DNA of 64,000 nucleotides from assembly GCA_959347345.1 (NCBI GenBank), contig OY365738.1:2194501-2258500 (forward strand), in the 5' to 3' direction. Positions 27,467 to 37,529 of the stretch are shown here, one piece after another. Source of the DNA: an uncultured Amylibacter sp. (lineage in GTDB: Bacteria > Pseudomonadota > Alphaproteobacteria > Rhodobacterales > Rhodobacteraceae). The notes beneath the pieces are model-generated. The model was not told the DNA's origin. It was given only the letters and a program-made list of their open reading frames with translations, and did not search any database. Position numbers and translations under genes: made by a program. Position 1 is the stretch's first letter. Every line of letters begins with the position of its first letter.

Positions 27467-30400
27467 ATGAATCAATGCCTTACACACCTTGCATTTTTTA
27501 AAACCGAATCGCGGCTGATTCTGTCGGCGTTATTTGTCGCCTTATTTATAGTGACGGCTTGTGGTGGCGTAACTGTCCAGCCCAGACAGTTTGTAGAAGT
27601 CCCAGCCGCCGACCCTTGCCCGACTAATCCGTTTGACGCTCGTTGCATCAATGACCGAGTCGCACAGCTGGAATTTTGCAGTGATGATACCAAAACAACC
27701 GATACGAAAACCGCCGATTGCGAGGCTATGGTGATGGGCGTTTGCTCTGATAATCCGTTTGATACGCTTTGCACCGATGACCCAATAATACAGGTGGCAC
27801 AGGTGGCGTTTTGCCGTGATACCAGCAAGCCCCATATTGATAAAGAGGGTAATTGCGTGGAGGTGATACGCTCGGTTTGTTTGGATAATCCGTTTGAGCA
27901 AACAACTGGAACAGTGGTTGGCAATCTTTGTGCGGGGTCTTATGATAGGTTGGCGTTTTGCCGTGATAGTAATAAAACCCACGAGGATAAAGCGAGCGAT
28001 TGCGATGGCACGATAAAGGCGGCCTGTTTGGATAATGCGTTTGATCCGCTTTGCACTGGCGATTATGCCACGGATGCAGTGGCACGGCTGGCGTTTTGCC
28101 GTGATACTAGCAAAAACCCTGTTAATAAAGTGAGGGATTGCGATGGTACGATACGGATGGCTTGCGTGGCGAACGCGTTTGATGCACTTTGCATTGGCGA
28201 CTATGCCACGGATGCAGATGCAAAATTAACGTTTTGCCGTGATACTAGCAAAAATCCTGTTAATAAAGTGAGCGATTGCGATGGTACGATAAAGGCAGCT
28301 TGTTTGGATAATGCGTTTGACGCACTTTGCATTGGCGATTATGCCACGGATGCAGATGCAAAATTAACGTTTTGCCGTGATACCAGCAAAAACCCTGTTA
28401 ATAAAGTGAGGGATTGCGATGGTACGATACGGACGGCTTGCGTGGATAACGCGTTTGACGCACTTTGCATTGGCGATTATGCCACGGATGCGGATGCAAA
28501 ATTAACGTTTTGCCGTGATACTAGCAAAAATCCTGTTAATAAAGTGAGGGATTGCGATGGTACGATAAAGGCGGCTTGTTTGGATAATGCGTTTGACGCA
28601 CTTTGTACTGGCGACTATGCCACGGACGCAGTCGCGAAATTAGCATTTTGTCGTGATACCAGCAAAAACCCTGTTAATAAAGTAAGGGATTGCGATGGTA
28701 CGATACGGACGGCTTGCGTGGATAACGCGTTTGATGCACTTTGTACTGGCGACTATGCCACGGATAACACCGCTAAATTAGCGTTTTGCCGTGATACCAG
28801 TAAAAATCCTGTTAATAAAGTGAGCGATTGCGCGGGGACGATACGGACGGCTTGTTTGGATAACGCGTTTGATACGCTTTGCACGGATTCTTATACCAGA
28901 ACGCCTGAGCAACTATTGGCGTTTTGTCGTGATACCAGCAAAAACCCCGAGGGTAAAGCGGGCAATTGCGATGGTACGATAAAGGCGGCTTGCGTGGATA
29001 ACGCGTTTGATGCGCTTTGCATTGGCGACTATGCCACGGATGCGGATGCAAAATTAACGTTTTGCCGTGATGGTAGCAAAAACCCTGTTAATAAAGTGAG
29101 GGATTGCGATGGTACGATACGGACGGCTTGTTTGGATAATGCGTTTGATACGCTTTGCACTGGCGATTATGCCACGGATGCGGATGAACAATTGGCGTTT
29201 TGTCGTGATACCAGCAAAAACCCTGTTAATAAAGTGAGCGATTGCGCGGGGACGATACGGACGGCTTGTTTGGATAATGCGTTTGACGCACTTTGTACTG
29301 GCGACTATGCCACGGACGCAGATGCAAAATTAACGTTTTGCCGTGATACCAGCAAAAACCCTGTTAATAAAGTGAGAGATTGCGATGGTACGATAAAGGC
29401 GGCTTGTTTGGATAACGCGTTTGACGCACTTTGCATTGGCGACTATGCTACGGACGCAGTCGCGAAATTGGCGTTTTGCCGTGATACTAGCAAAAACCCT
29501 GTTAATAAAGTGAGCGATTGCGATGGTACGATACGGACGGCTTGTTTGGATAACGCGTTTGATGCACTTTGCATTGGCGATTATGCCACGGATGCAGATG
29601 CAAAATTAACGTTTTGCCGTGATACTAGCAAAAACCCTGTTAATAAAGTGAGGGATTGCGATGATACGATACGGACGGCTTGCGTGGCGAACGCGTTTGA
29701 TGAGCTTTGCACTGGCGACTATGCCACGGATAACACCGCTAAATTAACGTTTTGCCGTGATGTTAGTAAAAATCCTGTTAATAAAGTGAGGGATTGCGAT
29801 GGTACGATACGGACGGCTTGCGTGGCGAACGCGTTTGATGCGCTTTGCACTGGTAACTATGCCACGGATACAGTCGCGAAATTGGCGTTTTGCCGTGATG
29901 GTAGCAAAACGAGCGATACGAAAACCGCCGATTGTTCAGGTGATTTGATAACCACCGCTTGCTTGGCGAATGCGTTTGATACGCTTTGCATTGGCGATTA
30001 TGCCACGGATAACACTGCTAAATTGGCGTTTTGCCGTGATACCAACAAACTCCACGCTGATAAAGACACCAATTGCGCAGGTACGATAACCACGGCTTGC
30101 GGGCTTGATCCGTTTGCCCAAACGACTGGAGCAATTGGCGACCTTTGCATAGATACAAGTGGCACGGCCTATGCTGACGCGCGACTGGCACATTGTGCCG
30201 ATCATACTATCACCAATAAAAACCCTGCTTGCGCCGATAAAAATGATGGTACTGGTATTGTTCAGACGTATTGTAATGGTCGTAGTGCTGCGGATGATAT
30301 TTACGGGATTTGTGATAGTACGAATGGCAATGAATTTACCGCGTGGCGTGGCAATGATGATAGCAGTCCTGTTATCGGGGCTGGTTCGGCTTCTTCGGGC

Positions 30401-33400
30401 GATGATTCGGCGAACTTTATCGCGGGCGGTGCGAGTGCGTTGTATTTGGGCAGTGGCATAACGGCTATAAACACCACGACTTTGTATTTGGCGGATGGAA
30501 ATACGACCGATGGTATTGCCATAGCCTCTGCTGATTTTGGCGGGGAGTTGCAATCTTACGCGGGTTTGCTGTCTGGGTCTGATTTGGGTGGTCCGATAGC
30601 CAATGGCACGACTGGCACGGCAAACTGGACGGGTGGTAAAATTGCCATCGGTTGGCATGATGGGACTGGTATCACGACTCTTTCTAATACTGACTTTACC
30701 CTTGCGGTTGATTTTGAAAATGGCACACTTACGGCGAGCGATGTGGCTGTCGGGTCTAGTAAGCTTGATATAGCAGGGACATTTGTCGTGGGGGCAACTG
30801 CGGTTAGCGGGACGACAACGTTAACGACGAATTCGAATGGGGTGGAGGCAACTATCCGTGGTGTTATTGGCACAGAGGGTGTTTTGGCGGTGTTTGCCAC
30901 GAATGATACGGTTACCTCTGGTTTTTATGCGGGTGGGTTTGTTGCTGCCTCTGGTGGCGCGGTTGGCATACCAGAGGCGACTTGTGCTGACAATCCATTT
31001 ACAGTGCTCAATTGTACCGATGGTCACAAGAATACGTATTGCATGATTGACGGCAATGTCTTTAAAACAAATTGCGATGGGCAATCCGTGGCAGAGGTAC
31101 AGCGGTTACGAATTGCCAATATTTGCTCTGCAAGTGGTATTACGGCGGACACCAATCCTGAATGTGGGCAGACTATTGGTACCACTGGCACAACTGTTTT
31201 GGCTTGCATTGGCAATCCGTTTCTTATGTATTGTAGCGATATTGGCACGGCAAATGACAGAGACCGTGATGCGCGGGCAGAGTTTATCACGGCGCGGATA
31301 GCGTATTGTAGCGATCAAGCGACTGCGTGGCAGATAAATTGTAATGGTTATAGCGAATCTGCTACGCCTCGGGCGGCGATCTGTGTTGCTAATGGTGCGA
31401 TTGTCACGAACGGCGGGGCTGATGTGGCCGCGGGGTCCTCTTTGTTTAATCTCGCTTGTGCGAATATGGCGGGTGTTTTGACAGAGCAAACGCGCATTTG
31501 TTTGATTCCGTCGAGTAGTTTTACAACTGGATGTATGGATGGTACGCATGGTGCGATGGGCGAGGTTAATGCCGCCCGTGAAACCGAATGTCGCAAAATG
31601 GGCAGCACCAGTTTGGGCGATTGTACGCTTATAGTTTCGACCCGTTGCCTTGCGAATCCGTTTGAACGAACGACAGAGTCTAACGCAAATCTTTGTGACG
31701 GATCGTACGATAGGTTGGCGTTTTGCCGTGATGATACAAAAACTCCCGAAGGTAAAGAGGACAATTGCACGGGTGATTTGATAACCGATGCTTGCGTGGC
31801 GAATCCGTTTGATACGCTTTGCAAGGGGGACTATGCCACGGACAACGCACAACAATTAGCATTTTGCCGTGATAGTACAAAACCCCCCGAAGATAAAGCG
31901 ACCCATTGCGTGGGTGAGTTGATAACCAATGCTTGCGTTGTTGATCCGTTTGATACGCTTTGCACTGGCACATTCCTAGTGAATGATACCGATAAGTTAG
32001 CATTTTGTCGTGATACCAACAGAAACCCTGCGGGTAAAGAGGCTGATTGTGCGGGCTCGCTGATAACCGATGCTTGCGTTGTTGATCCGTTTGATACGCT
32101 TTGCACTGGCGATTTCCTAGTGAATAATACCGATAAGTTAGCGTTTTGCCGTGATACCAGCAGAAACCCCGAAGGCAAAGAGGCTGATTGCGCGGGTGAT
32201 TTGATAACCGATGCTTGCGTTGCGAATCCGTTTGATACGCTTTGCGTTGATACATACCTAGTGAATGACACCGATAAGTTGACGTTTTGCCGTGATACAG
32301 ACAAACCAACCGATACGAAACCCGCCGATTGCCGGGATACGATAAGCACGGCTTGCGATAGGAACCCGTTTGAACAAACGATTGCTGACGCGCCCGCCAA
32401 TCTTTGCGTTGGAACTAATTATGATACGGCTCGTGAAACCAAATGTCGTGAAACAGGTACATCCGATTTGGGCGATTGTACGTCCACCGTTATGAGCCTT
32501 TGCAATGATAACCCGTTTGCCCAAACGATTGGTAGCCCGCCCACCAATCTTTGTACTGGCACATACCTTACCCACGATACTAGGTTAGCGTTTTGTCGTG
32601 ATACGAGCAAAATCACTGATAATAAAGCGACCGATTGCGTGGATACGATACACACGGCTTGCACTGCGAACCCGTTTGAAAAAACAAGTTACACCTTCGG
32701 CAATCTTTGTGGTGAGGGTTATTCTAGGGTGGATTTTTGCCGTGATGCAACCAAACAAACTTTGAATAAAGTGAACGATTGCAAACCGACGGCAAGGCAT
32801 ATTTGCAATAATAATCCAGACCTGTTTGATGTCCTTTGCCCCGCTGACCCAGTGGCTCGGCTGGATTTTTGTAGGAAAGGTGTGCATGCGGCCGACCGCA
32901 CGAAAATTATCGTGCCCTTTCGCCCAGACGATTGCGGCCCGATTATCGCGCTAACTTGCGGGGCAAACCCCAATGATCCGGTCTGCCCTGATAATGATGT
33001 TAATAAGGTAAAGCATGACGACTGGTTGCGTGGTTTTGATGCACCGCTTGCCAAATCCTCCGAACCTCTATTCCAGCCCGAAGGCAGAAATCACCAATTT
33101 TTGGAACTCGATTCCGATTTGGCGGGAGCGTATAGCGCACCCCACCTGAACCTGAACCTTAACACCGCGGTGTTTGATGACCATCCAATCAATGGTGATG
33201 TCGGGGATGGCGTGGCGTTTTGGCGGGTTTCAAACAGTAATTACGTTGGGATTAAGTCCACCACAGATTTGGGTGCACCGTTTGCAGAAAGGTCAACAGC
33301 ATTAAGGGTGCAATGGCACGGCCAAGTTCGCGCGATAGGCACCAGGAATGGGAGGGTTGATGCGGATTTAATCGTAGATGTTAATTTTTATCCTGGGTTA

Positions 33401-34471
33401 AATAATGGCAATGTTGGTTACATAAATGCATACCACAAAGCTAATAAGCTGGCGGGGGGGATCGGTGGCTATTACTTCAATGGTGTGTTTAATCGTGCGG
33501 GGGTTTTGCGTGGCACGGCTAGGTTAAGTGAAGTTTCTGTTGCTAATGGTCTTGATTTTCCTGCAATCACGGGGAAGCTGAGAGGGCTTATCGGCAAGGA
33601 AGGTATCGTTGGCGCGTTTCTTGGTTCTAAGCTAGCTGGGGATGGTCATCGCGGCGGTGACTTTGCTGGCGGGTTTGTTGCGAAGTCTGGTGTCGCGCTA
33701 GCGCGCACAATCGTAAATCATGACGCTTGGGCGGCATCATCTTTAACCGGTACGTTGCATTCCAGCCCACCATCCCGCGCCCAAAGGGGCAATCAATTTT
33801 TGAAAGGCGCGGCGGGCGTTTTTCCAAATGAAAGTAGCGATTTTAGTCCCGCCGACTCTTCAAGCGTATCTTTTGGCTCCATTACTGCGAACTCTCCGTT
33901 TATTAATGTTGCCCGAACCCGCGGCAGTGTTTTAAGCCTTGATAGCGGTGGTCTTGGGACGGTTTATTATAGGAGCGGTTTTACGCTTTGGTATGCTCAT
34001 TCGGGGGAGCATGATACAAACAGATATTATTATGCTGGGATTAGCAGTAATGCCAATGTCGGGCTGACTATTCACCCCAGCGTGACTGGCACTGCAACGT
34101 GGCACGGAGAGTTTAAAGCCATTCGTAATGGCCAGGATAATACAGGGTATGCAGATAGAGAGTATGCTACCCATCAAAATCTGGCTTTAACTATTAACTT
34201 TGGTGCCAAAACAGCGACGGGTACGGTTCGTAACGGTCCTACCCATGGTACCTCGGCGGGGGGAGGGAACGTTGGGAAGTTTGACATAAATGGTAGATGG
34301 GATCCTGCGGGGGTGCTTACAGGAACGGTTAATCATACTCATGTCACCTATAGCGGAACTGGAAGATTGACTGGGATTATCGGCGATCGCGGGGCGATTG
34401 GCGCGTTTGTCAGCGATGGAACAGGCAAGTCTGGCTTTTCTGGTGGGTTTTTCGTTAAACCAGCAGAATAA
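27467..34471 (+). CDS. Giant repeat lipoprotein 2: cysteine arrays around one barrel, two terminal barrels
   Basis: This 2334-aa lipoprotein has a signal peptide ending in VTAC, with lipidated Cys32 followed by Gly-Gly. The order is as follows: a long four-cysteine array to about residue 900, one barrel-like unit (about 955-1165) ending in YAGGFVA, a second cysteine-rich stretch (about 1170-1840) with degenerate and then regular units, and two C-terminal barrel units (W1853 to the end) closing with FAGGFVA and FSGGFF. The first array contains thirteen units of exactly 46 residues. GGAAAG lies about 9 nt before the ATG. It is divergent from ISP gene 1 and convergent with the acyl-CoA ligase gene. 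It shares both module types with giants 1 and 3, but in another order. No catalytic motif is seen; a surface-exposed binding or shielding role is inferred. Confidence 0.85.
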   Translation: MNQCLTHLAFFKTESRLILSALFVALFIVTACGGVTVQPRQFVEVPAADPCPTNPFDARCINDRVAQLEFCSDDTKTTDTKTADCEAMVMGVCSDNPFDTLCTDDPIIQVAQVAFCRDTSKPHIDKEGNCVEVIRSVCLDNPFEQTTGTVVGNLCAGSYDRLAFCRDSNKTHEDKASDCDGTIKAACLDNAFDPLCTGDYATDAVARLAFCRDTSKNPVNKVRDCDGTIRMACVANAFDALCIGDYATDADAKLTFCRDTSKNPVNKVSDCDGTIKAACLDNAFDALCIGDYATDADAKLTFCRDTSKNPVNKVRDCDGTIRTACVDNAFDALCIGDYATDADAKLTFCRDTSKNPVNKVRDCDGTIKAACLDNAFDALCTGDYATDAVAKLAFCRDTSKNPVNKVRDCDGTIRTACVDNAFDALCTGDYATDNTAKLAFCRDTSKNPVNKVSDCAGTIRTACLDNAFDTLCTDSYTRTPEQLLAFCRDTSKNPEGKAGNCDGTIKAACVDNAFDALCIGDYATDADAKLTFCRDGSKNPVNKVRDCDGTIRTACLDNAFDTLCTGDYATDADEQLAFCRDTSKNPVNKVSDCAGTIRTACLDNAFDALCTGDYATDADAKLTFCRDTSKNPVNKVRDCDGTIKAACLDNAFDALCIGDYATDAVAKLAFCRDTSKNPVNKVSDCDGTIRTACLDNAFDALCIGDYATDADAKLTFCRDTSKNPVNKVRDCDDTIRTACVANAFDELCTGDYATDNTAKLTFCRDVSKNPVNKVRDCDGTIRTACVANAFDALCTGNYATDTVAKLAFCRDGSKTSDTKTADCSGDLITTACLANAFDTLCIGDYATDNTAKLAFCRDTNKLHADKDTNCAGTITTACGLDPFAQTTGAIGDLCIDTSGTAYADARLAHCADHTITNKNPACADKNDGTGIVQTYCNGRSAADDIYGICDSTNGNEFTAWRGNDDSSPVIGAGSASSGDDSANFIAGGASALYLGSGITAINTTTLYLADGNTTDGIAIASADFGGELQSYAGLLSGSDLGGPIANGTTGTANWTGGKIAIGWHDGTGITTLSNTDFTLAVDFENGTLTASDVAVGSSKLDIAGTFVVGATAVSGTTTLTTNSNGVEATIRGVIGTEGVLAVFATNDTVTSGFYAGGFVAASGGAVGIPEATCADNPFTVLNCTDGHKNTYCMIDGNVFKTNCDGQSVAEVQRLRIANICSASGITADTNPECGQTIGTTGTTVLACIGNPFLMYCSDIGTANDRDRDARAEFITARIAYCSDQATAWQINCNGYSESATPRAAICVANGAIVTNGGADVAAGSSLFNLACANMAGVLTEQTRICLIPSSSFTTGCMDGTHGAMGEVNAARETECRKMGSTSLGDCTLIVSTRCLANPFERTTESNANLCDGSYDRLAFCRDDTKTPEGKEDNCTGDLITDACVANPFDTLCKGDYATDNAQQLAFCRDSTKPPEDKATHCVGELITNACVVDPFDTLCTGTFLVNDTDKLAFCRDTNRNPAGKEADCAGSLITDACVVDPFDTLCTGDFLVNNTDKLAFCRDTSRNPEGKEADCAGDLITDACVANPFDTLCVDTYLVNDTDKLTFCRDTDKPTDTKPADCRDTISTACDRNPFEQTIADAPANLCVGTNYDTARETKCRETGTSDLGDCTSTVMSLCNDNPFAQTIGSPPTNLCTGTYLTHDTRLAFCRDTSKITDNKATDCVDTIHTACTANPFEKTSYTFGNLCGEGYSRVDFCRDATKQTLNKVNDCKPTARHICNNNPDLFDVLCPADPVARLDFCRKGVHAADRTKIIVPFRPDDCGPIIALTCGANPNDPVCPDNDVNKVKHDDWLRGFDAPLAKSSEPLFQPEGRNHQFLELDSDLAGAYSAPHLNLNLNTAVFDDHPINGDVGDGVAFWRVSNSNYVGIKSTTDLGAPFAERSTALRVQWHGQVRAIGTRNGRVDADLIVDVNFYPGLNNGNVGYINAYHKANKLAGGIGGYYFNGVFNRAGVLRGTARLSEVSVANGLDFPAITGKLRGLIGKEGIVGAFLGSKLAGDGHRGGDFAGGFVAKSGVALARTIVNHDAWAASSLTGTLHSSPPSRAQRGNQFLKGAAGVFPNESSDFSPADSSSVSFGSITANSPFINVARTRGSVLSLDSGGLGTVYYRSGFTLWYAHSGEHDTNRYYYAGISSNANVGLTIHPSVTGTATWHGEFKAIRNGQDNTGYADREYATHQNLALTINFGAKTATGTVRNGPTHGTSAGGGNVGKFDINGRWDPAGVLTGTVNHTHVTYSGTGRLTGIIGDRGAIGAFVSDGTGKSGFSGGFFVKPAE
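28094..29887 (+). repeat. Thirteen near-identical 138-bp tandem repeats
   Basis: Thirteen consecutive units of exactly 138 bp (46 codons) start at 28094 and repeat without indels. The consensus opens with FCRDTSKNPVNKVRDC and contains NAFDALC and GDYATDADAKL. Each has four cysteines at unit positions 2, 16, 24 and 33. Units differ by few codons, often swapping VRDC/VSDC, IRTACV/IKAACL and ALCI/ALCT in mosaic fashion, as expected from repeated unequal crossing-over. Two or three diverged units flank the array on each side. Confidence 0.92.
30320..30965 (+). repeat. Internal barrel unit of giant lipoprotein 2
   Basis: A single barrel-like unit from about W960, with SDLGGPI, a TNWTGGKIAIG-type strand pair, IRGVIGTEGVLAVF and a closing YAGGFVAAS. 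It lies between two cysteine arrays, unlike the purely C-terminal barrels of giants 1 and 3. Confidence 0.75.
31690..32990 (+). repeat. Second cysteine-repeat array of giant lipoprotein 2
   Basis: Roughly nine more four-cysteine units of about 46-53 residues, for example those with FCRDDTKTPEGK, FCRDSTKPPEDK and FCRDTNRNPAGK, each with NPFDTLC, DPFDTLC or an NPFEQT variant. They are more diverged from each other than the 138-bp array, so they are older or less often homogenised. Confidence 0.75.
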
Positions 34472-34515
34472 AATGCACAGATAATCAACGCGGGTTGGGG
34501 CGTGAATATATTAAT

Positions 34516-36033
34516 TTACAACCCCTTAACCAACTCGGCTATTTTTAACCTCTGTATTTTACCAGACGGTCCTTTGGGTAATTCCTGCATAAAATAAATA
34601 TCATCGGGGCATTTGAACGCGCCCAATTCGCCGCGACATAAATCCAATAAATCCGCCTTTGTCGCCCGACTGCTTGGCGTTAAACAAACCGCCGCCAGCA
34701 CGCGCTGTCCATAACGCGGGCAGGGCAGAGCAAAAGCCCCCGCTTCCACCACATCCTTATGGCTGTATAAAACATCGTCAATCTCTCGCGGGGCGATATT
34801 TTCACCGCCTTTGATAATCAGCTCTTTCAAACGCCCCGTGATGAAAACATAGCCATCCGCATCGCAATAGCCCAAATCACCGGTGCGCAACCAGCCATCG
34901 GGGGTGAAGGTTTCGTCCATCGCCCGTTTATTATCCAGATATTCCACCAATACATTTGCCCCACGTACGGCGATTTCACCAACATTATCCGTATCAAGCA
35001 CCCGCCCCGTTTTATCCAAAACCGCGATTTCATTGCCAAACGCCATCCCAGCCGAGCCTATTTTTCGCGCCATTGGTGGCATGGGATTGGATAAAATCTG
35101 CCCAGCCGTTTCGGTCAATCCCATCGTTTCAATAATGATAATATCAAATCTCTCCTCAAACCCGCGTTGGGTTTCGGGGGCAAGTGGGGCAGAGGCAGAA
35201 CGAGCAAACCGAATCCCCGCCCCTATAGGCATCCGCGTGTCATGCAAAAGATGCGATATAATCGTTGGCACGGCGGAAAACCAACTGACCTTATGACGGG
35301 CGCAATCCGCCCAAAACGAACTGGCAGAAAAACGCGGAGCCAAACACACCGACCCGCCCGAAATTAACGGCGCGATTAATGTCACGCACAATCCGTTAAT
35401 ATGAAAGAATGGCAGGATACACATGGCGCGGTCTTTGGGCGTTAATCCGTGGGCGATTGCCGTTGTCCAACCGCCTGAGAGCAAGCTGGTTTGGCTATGA
35501 ACCACGCCCTTTGGCAGGCCTGTTGTGCCTGAAGTGTACATTAATAATGCGTGGTCGTGCGGTGCTATGGGCGGTAAATCGGCGCGGCGGGCGGGCAGGT
35601 TTATCGTGTCATTTACGGGGATAATAACGGGCGTTGCATTGCTTTGTGCTAGGCCCGCATTAAATATTTCGGTTTGGGTTTTATCCACGAAAACATGGCT
35701 ACATTTGGAATGGGAAATCGCGTGTCCCATCGCCTTTGCCCCCGCCGCCAAATTAAAAGGTAAGGCGCGAAACCCGCCATACAAAATCCCAAACAAACAC
35801 AAAACAGCGTTATAGCCATTCGGTTGACACAGCCCAATCGTGCCGCCTTTTTCAATCCCCAAACCCGCCAAGGCTTGCGCAATATCGCGCACAGATTCGC
35901 GCAAATCTCGCCAACATAAAACCGCGTCATTATCGGTGAAAACATGCGATATAGCATCGGGGGTTTCATCCGCCCGCGTATCAATCCAATCGCGAATCGT
36001 GCCACTTGGCGGGGCGGAGGCGACAAACCTCAT
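34516..36033 (-). CDS. AMP-forming acyl-CoA ligase, probable sulfoacetate-CoA ligase (SauT-like)
   Basis: This 505-aa member of the adenylate-forming superfamily activates a carboxylic acid with ATP and CoA. Motifs are the P-loop YTSGTTGLPKG (166-176), a GLTETAG substrate/AMP segment near 305-311, the hinge motif GWLRTGDLG (380-388), GGENIAPREIDDVL and the catalytic Lys492 in GPSGKIQR. Its start overlaps the stop of the acylating aldehyde dehydrogenase gene by 4 bp (ATGA), so both are co-translated. A CoA ligase, a CoA-acylating aldehyde dehydrogenase and a carboxylate-type transporter together match the known SauT/SauS sulfoacetate route, in which sulfoacetate is activated and then reduced to sulfoacetaldehyde. 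The substrate is inferred from this context; malonate-like or short-chain acids are alternatives. Confidence 0.75.
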   Translation of the reverse strand: MRFVASAPPSGTIRDWIDTRADETPDAISHVFTDNDAVLCWRDLRESVRDIAQALAGLGIEKGGTIGLCQPNGYNAVLCLFGILYGGFRALPFNLAAGAKAMGHAISHSKCSHVFVDKTQTEIFNAGLAQSNATPVIIPVNDTINLPARRADLPPIAPHDHALLMYTSGTTGLPKGVVHSQTSLLSGGWTTAIAHGLTPKDRAMCILPFFHINGLCVTLIAPLISGGSVCLAPRFSASSFWADCARHKVSWFSAVPTIISHLLHDTRMPIGAGIRFARSASAPLAPETQRGFEERFDIIIIETMGLTETAGQILSNPMPPMARKIGSAGMAFGNEIAVLDKTGRVLDTDNVGEIAVRGANVLVEYLDNKRAMDETFTPDGWLRTGDLGYCDADGYVFITGRLKELIIKGGENIAPREIDDVLYSHKDVVEAGAFALPCPRYGQRVLAAVCLTPSSRATKADLLDLCRGELGAFKCPDDIYFMQELPKGPSGKIQRLKIAELVKGL

Positions 36034-37436
36034 ACCCCAGCCCTATCCCAATAGTTTTTGAAAATATCATCCAGCGAGGGCTCATCCGCAGGGATCTCGC
36101 GGATAACTTTTGTGATGTTCAAAAAGTGCTTCCAATGCAGATTATCATCTATCGAATTACCGCCCCAAGTGCCGCACCCCATGGACAAAGAAAACGCCAT
36201 GCCGTTGGTGAAAGACCCGCCCGTGGCGAAGGTGTGGGCTTGATTAACCACGACTCGGCAAGTCGGCAGGGACAGCCCCAATTCCACCGCGCGGTCGTCT
36301 TTTTTCGTGTGAATACCAACGGAATGCCCCGCGCCGTAATGGGTTAATAATTGCCCTGCCAAATCTTTGGCATGGGCGAAATCGCGCGCCCGATAAAGCG
36401 CGGCGACTCGCGATAATTTCTCACCCGATAGGGGATAATCCGCGCCAATCCCCGTGGTTTCCACGGCGATAAATTTTGTATCTTTTGGCACGGTATCGGT
36501 AAGCCCCAAAGCGGCAATCGTGGTGACCGCATCTTGGGCAATGATGTCACGCGATAAATGCCCATCCGTCCAGAGTCGCGCCGTGATTTGCTCTGCTAAA
36601 TCCGCGCCAACACACGCTCCACCAACCGCACCCAAAGCCGCAATAAAATCATCATAGATCGCATCCACCACAATCAGCGCGTTTTCAGAGGAACAAGAGG
36701 TCGCGTTATCAAAACACTTGGACGCGGTGATTTTCCCCGCCGCCTCCGCCAAATCAGCAGTCTCATCAATAATCACACTGACATTACCCGCGCCAACCCC
36801 TATCGCGGGGGTGCCACTGGTATAGGCTCGGCGGACGTTATCTTGCGACCCTGTAACAATAGCCAAATCCGCACCTTCCAGCATAGCTTGGGTTTTCGCC
36901 TTAGTCCCAGGGGGCGGCAGCATCTGCACCAAATCGGGGTTTGCCCCGATTTTCGCCAGCTCCGCATGGATATAATGTATCAATCGCGCACCAGCCTCCA
37001 CCCCCTTGGGCGAGGGCGAAATGACAATCGCATTGCCGCATTTCAGCGCGTTAATGATGTTATTCGTGGGCGTAGCTATTGGATTAGTCGAAGGCACAAC
37101 CGCGCCAATCACCCCCACAGGACGGGCAATTTTGCTTATCCCCGCGTGGGTTTCAATAATACCACAGGTTTTCACCCGCGCAATATCACGCAATAAACCC
37201 AAAGTCTTACGATGGTTTTTTGTTATTTTATCGGCAACCGAACCCAGCCCAGTTGTCCGCACCGCCAGTTCGGATAATTCGGCATTCCGTGCGGGTTCCA
37301 TCACCGCCCAGCCAACAGCCAAAGCGGCCGTATCATAGCGGGCTTGGCTCGCACCCAGCTCATAGGCGGATTGTGCCACACGCGCCCGTTCCAACATAGT
37401 TTTCACCTGCGCAATATCTGTATCAGACTCGGTCAT
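36030..37436 (-). CDS. sauS: CoA-acylating aldehyde dehydrogenase, probable sulfoacetaldehyde dehydrogenase
   Basis: This 468-aa enzyme belongs to the CoA-acylating aldehyde dehydrogenases (EutE/AdhE-N/SauS group), which interconvert an aldehyde and an acyl-CoA with NAD(P). Visible features are PVGVIGAVVPSTNPI near 106-120, PSPKG in the cofactor region, GVGAGNVS and the catalytic Cys248 in CFDNATSCSSEN. The CSSE form and the pairing with a CoA ligase fit SauS, where the enzyme reduces sulfoacetyl-CoA to sulfoacetaldehyde. The sulfoacetaldehyde acetyltransferase needed next (Xsc) is not in the window. The gene lies 93 bp downstream of tctC, behind a terminator, and overlaps the ligase start. 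The symbol is tentative: the class is certain, the substrate inferred. Confidence 0.75.
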   Translation of the reverse strand: MTESDTDIAQVKTMLERARVAQSAYELGASQARYDTAALAVGWAVMEPARNAELSELAVRTTGLGSVADKITKNHRKTLGLLRDIARVKTCGIIETHAGISKIARPVGVIGAVVPSTNPIATPTNNIINALKCGNAIVISPSPKGVEAGARLIHYIHAELAKIGANPDLVQMLPPPGTKAKTQAMLEGADLAIVTGSQDNVRRAYTSGTPAIGVGAGNVSVIIDETADLAEAAGKITASKCFDNATSCSSENALIVVDAIYDDFIAALGAVGGACVGADLAEQITARLWTDGHLSRDIIAQDAVTTIAALGLTDTVPKDTKFIAVETTGIGADYPLSGEKLSRVAALYRARDFAHAKDLAGQLLTHYGAGHSVGIHTKKDDRAVELGLSLPTCRVVVNQAHTFATGGSFTNGMAFSLSMGCGTWGGNSIDDNLHWKHFLNITKVIREIPADEPSLDDIFKNYWDRAGV

Positions 37437-37481
37437 ATATTTATTAAAACCCGTAAAAACCCTGTAAAAAAAGTGTGAAAA

Positions 37482-37506
37482 AAGGGCGGATAAAAAACCC
37501 GCCCTT
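37482..37506 (-). terminator. Intrinsic terminator between tctC and the aldehyde dehydrogenase gene
   Basis: On the minus strand the arms AAGGGCGG and CCGCCCTT form a perfect 8-bp stem with a 9-nt loop, directly followed by a T run. It lies after tctC, so it would keep the binding protein abundant while lowering read-through into the two enzyme genes. Confidence 0.8.
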
Positions 37507-37529
37507 AAATTTCATATCGGTTTATCCAC

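Noticed and set aside
28094..29887. Regular direct-repeat array that could be taken for a CRISPR or a minisatellite
   Set aside because: The 138-bp units are contiguous, without unique spacers, in frame and coding; no cas genes are near.
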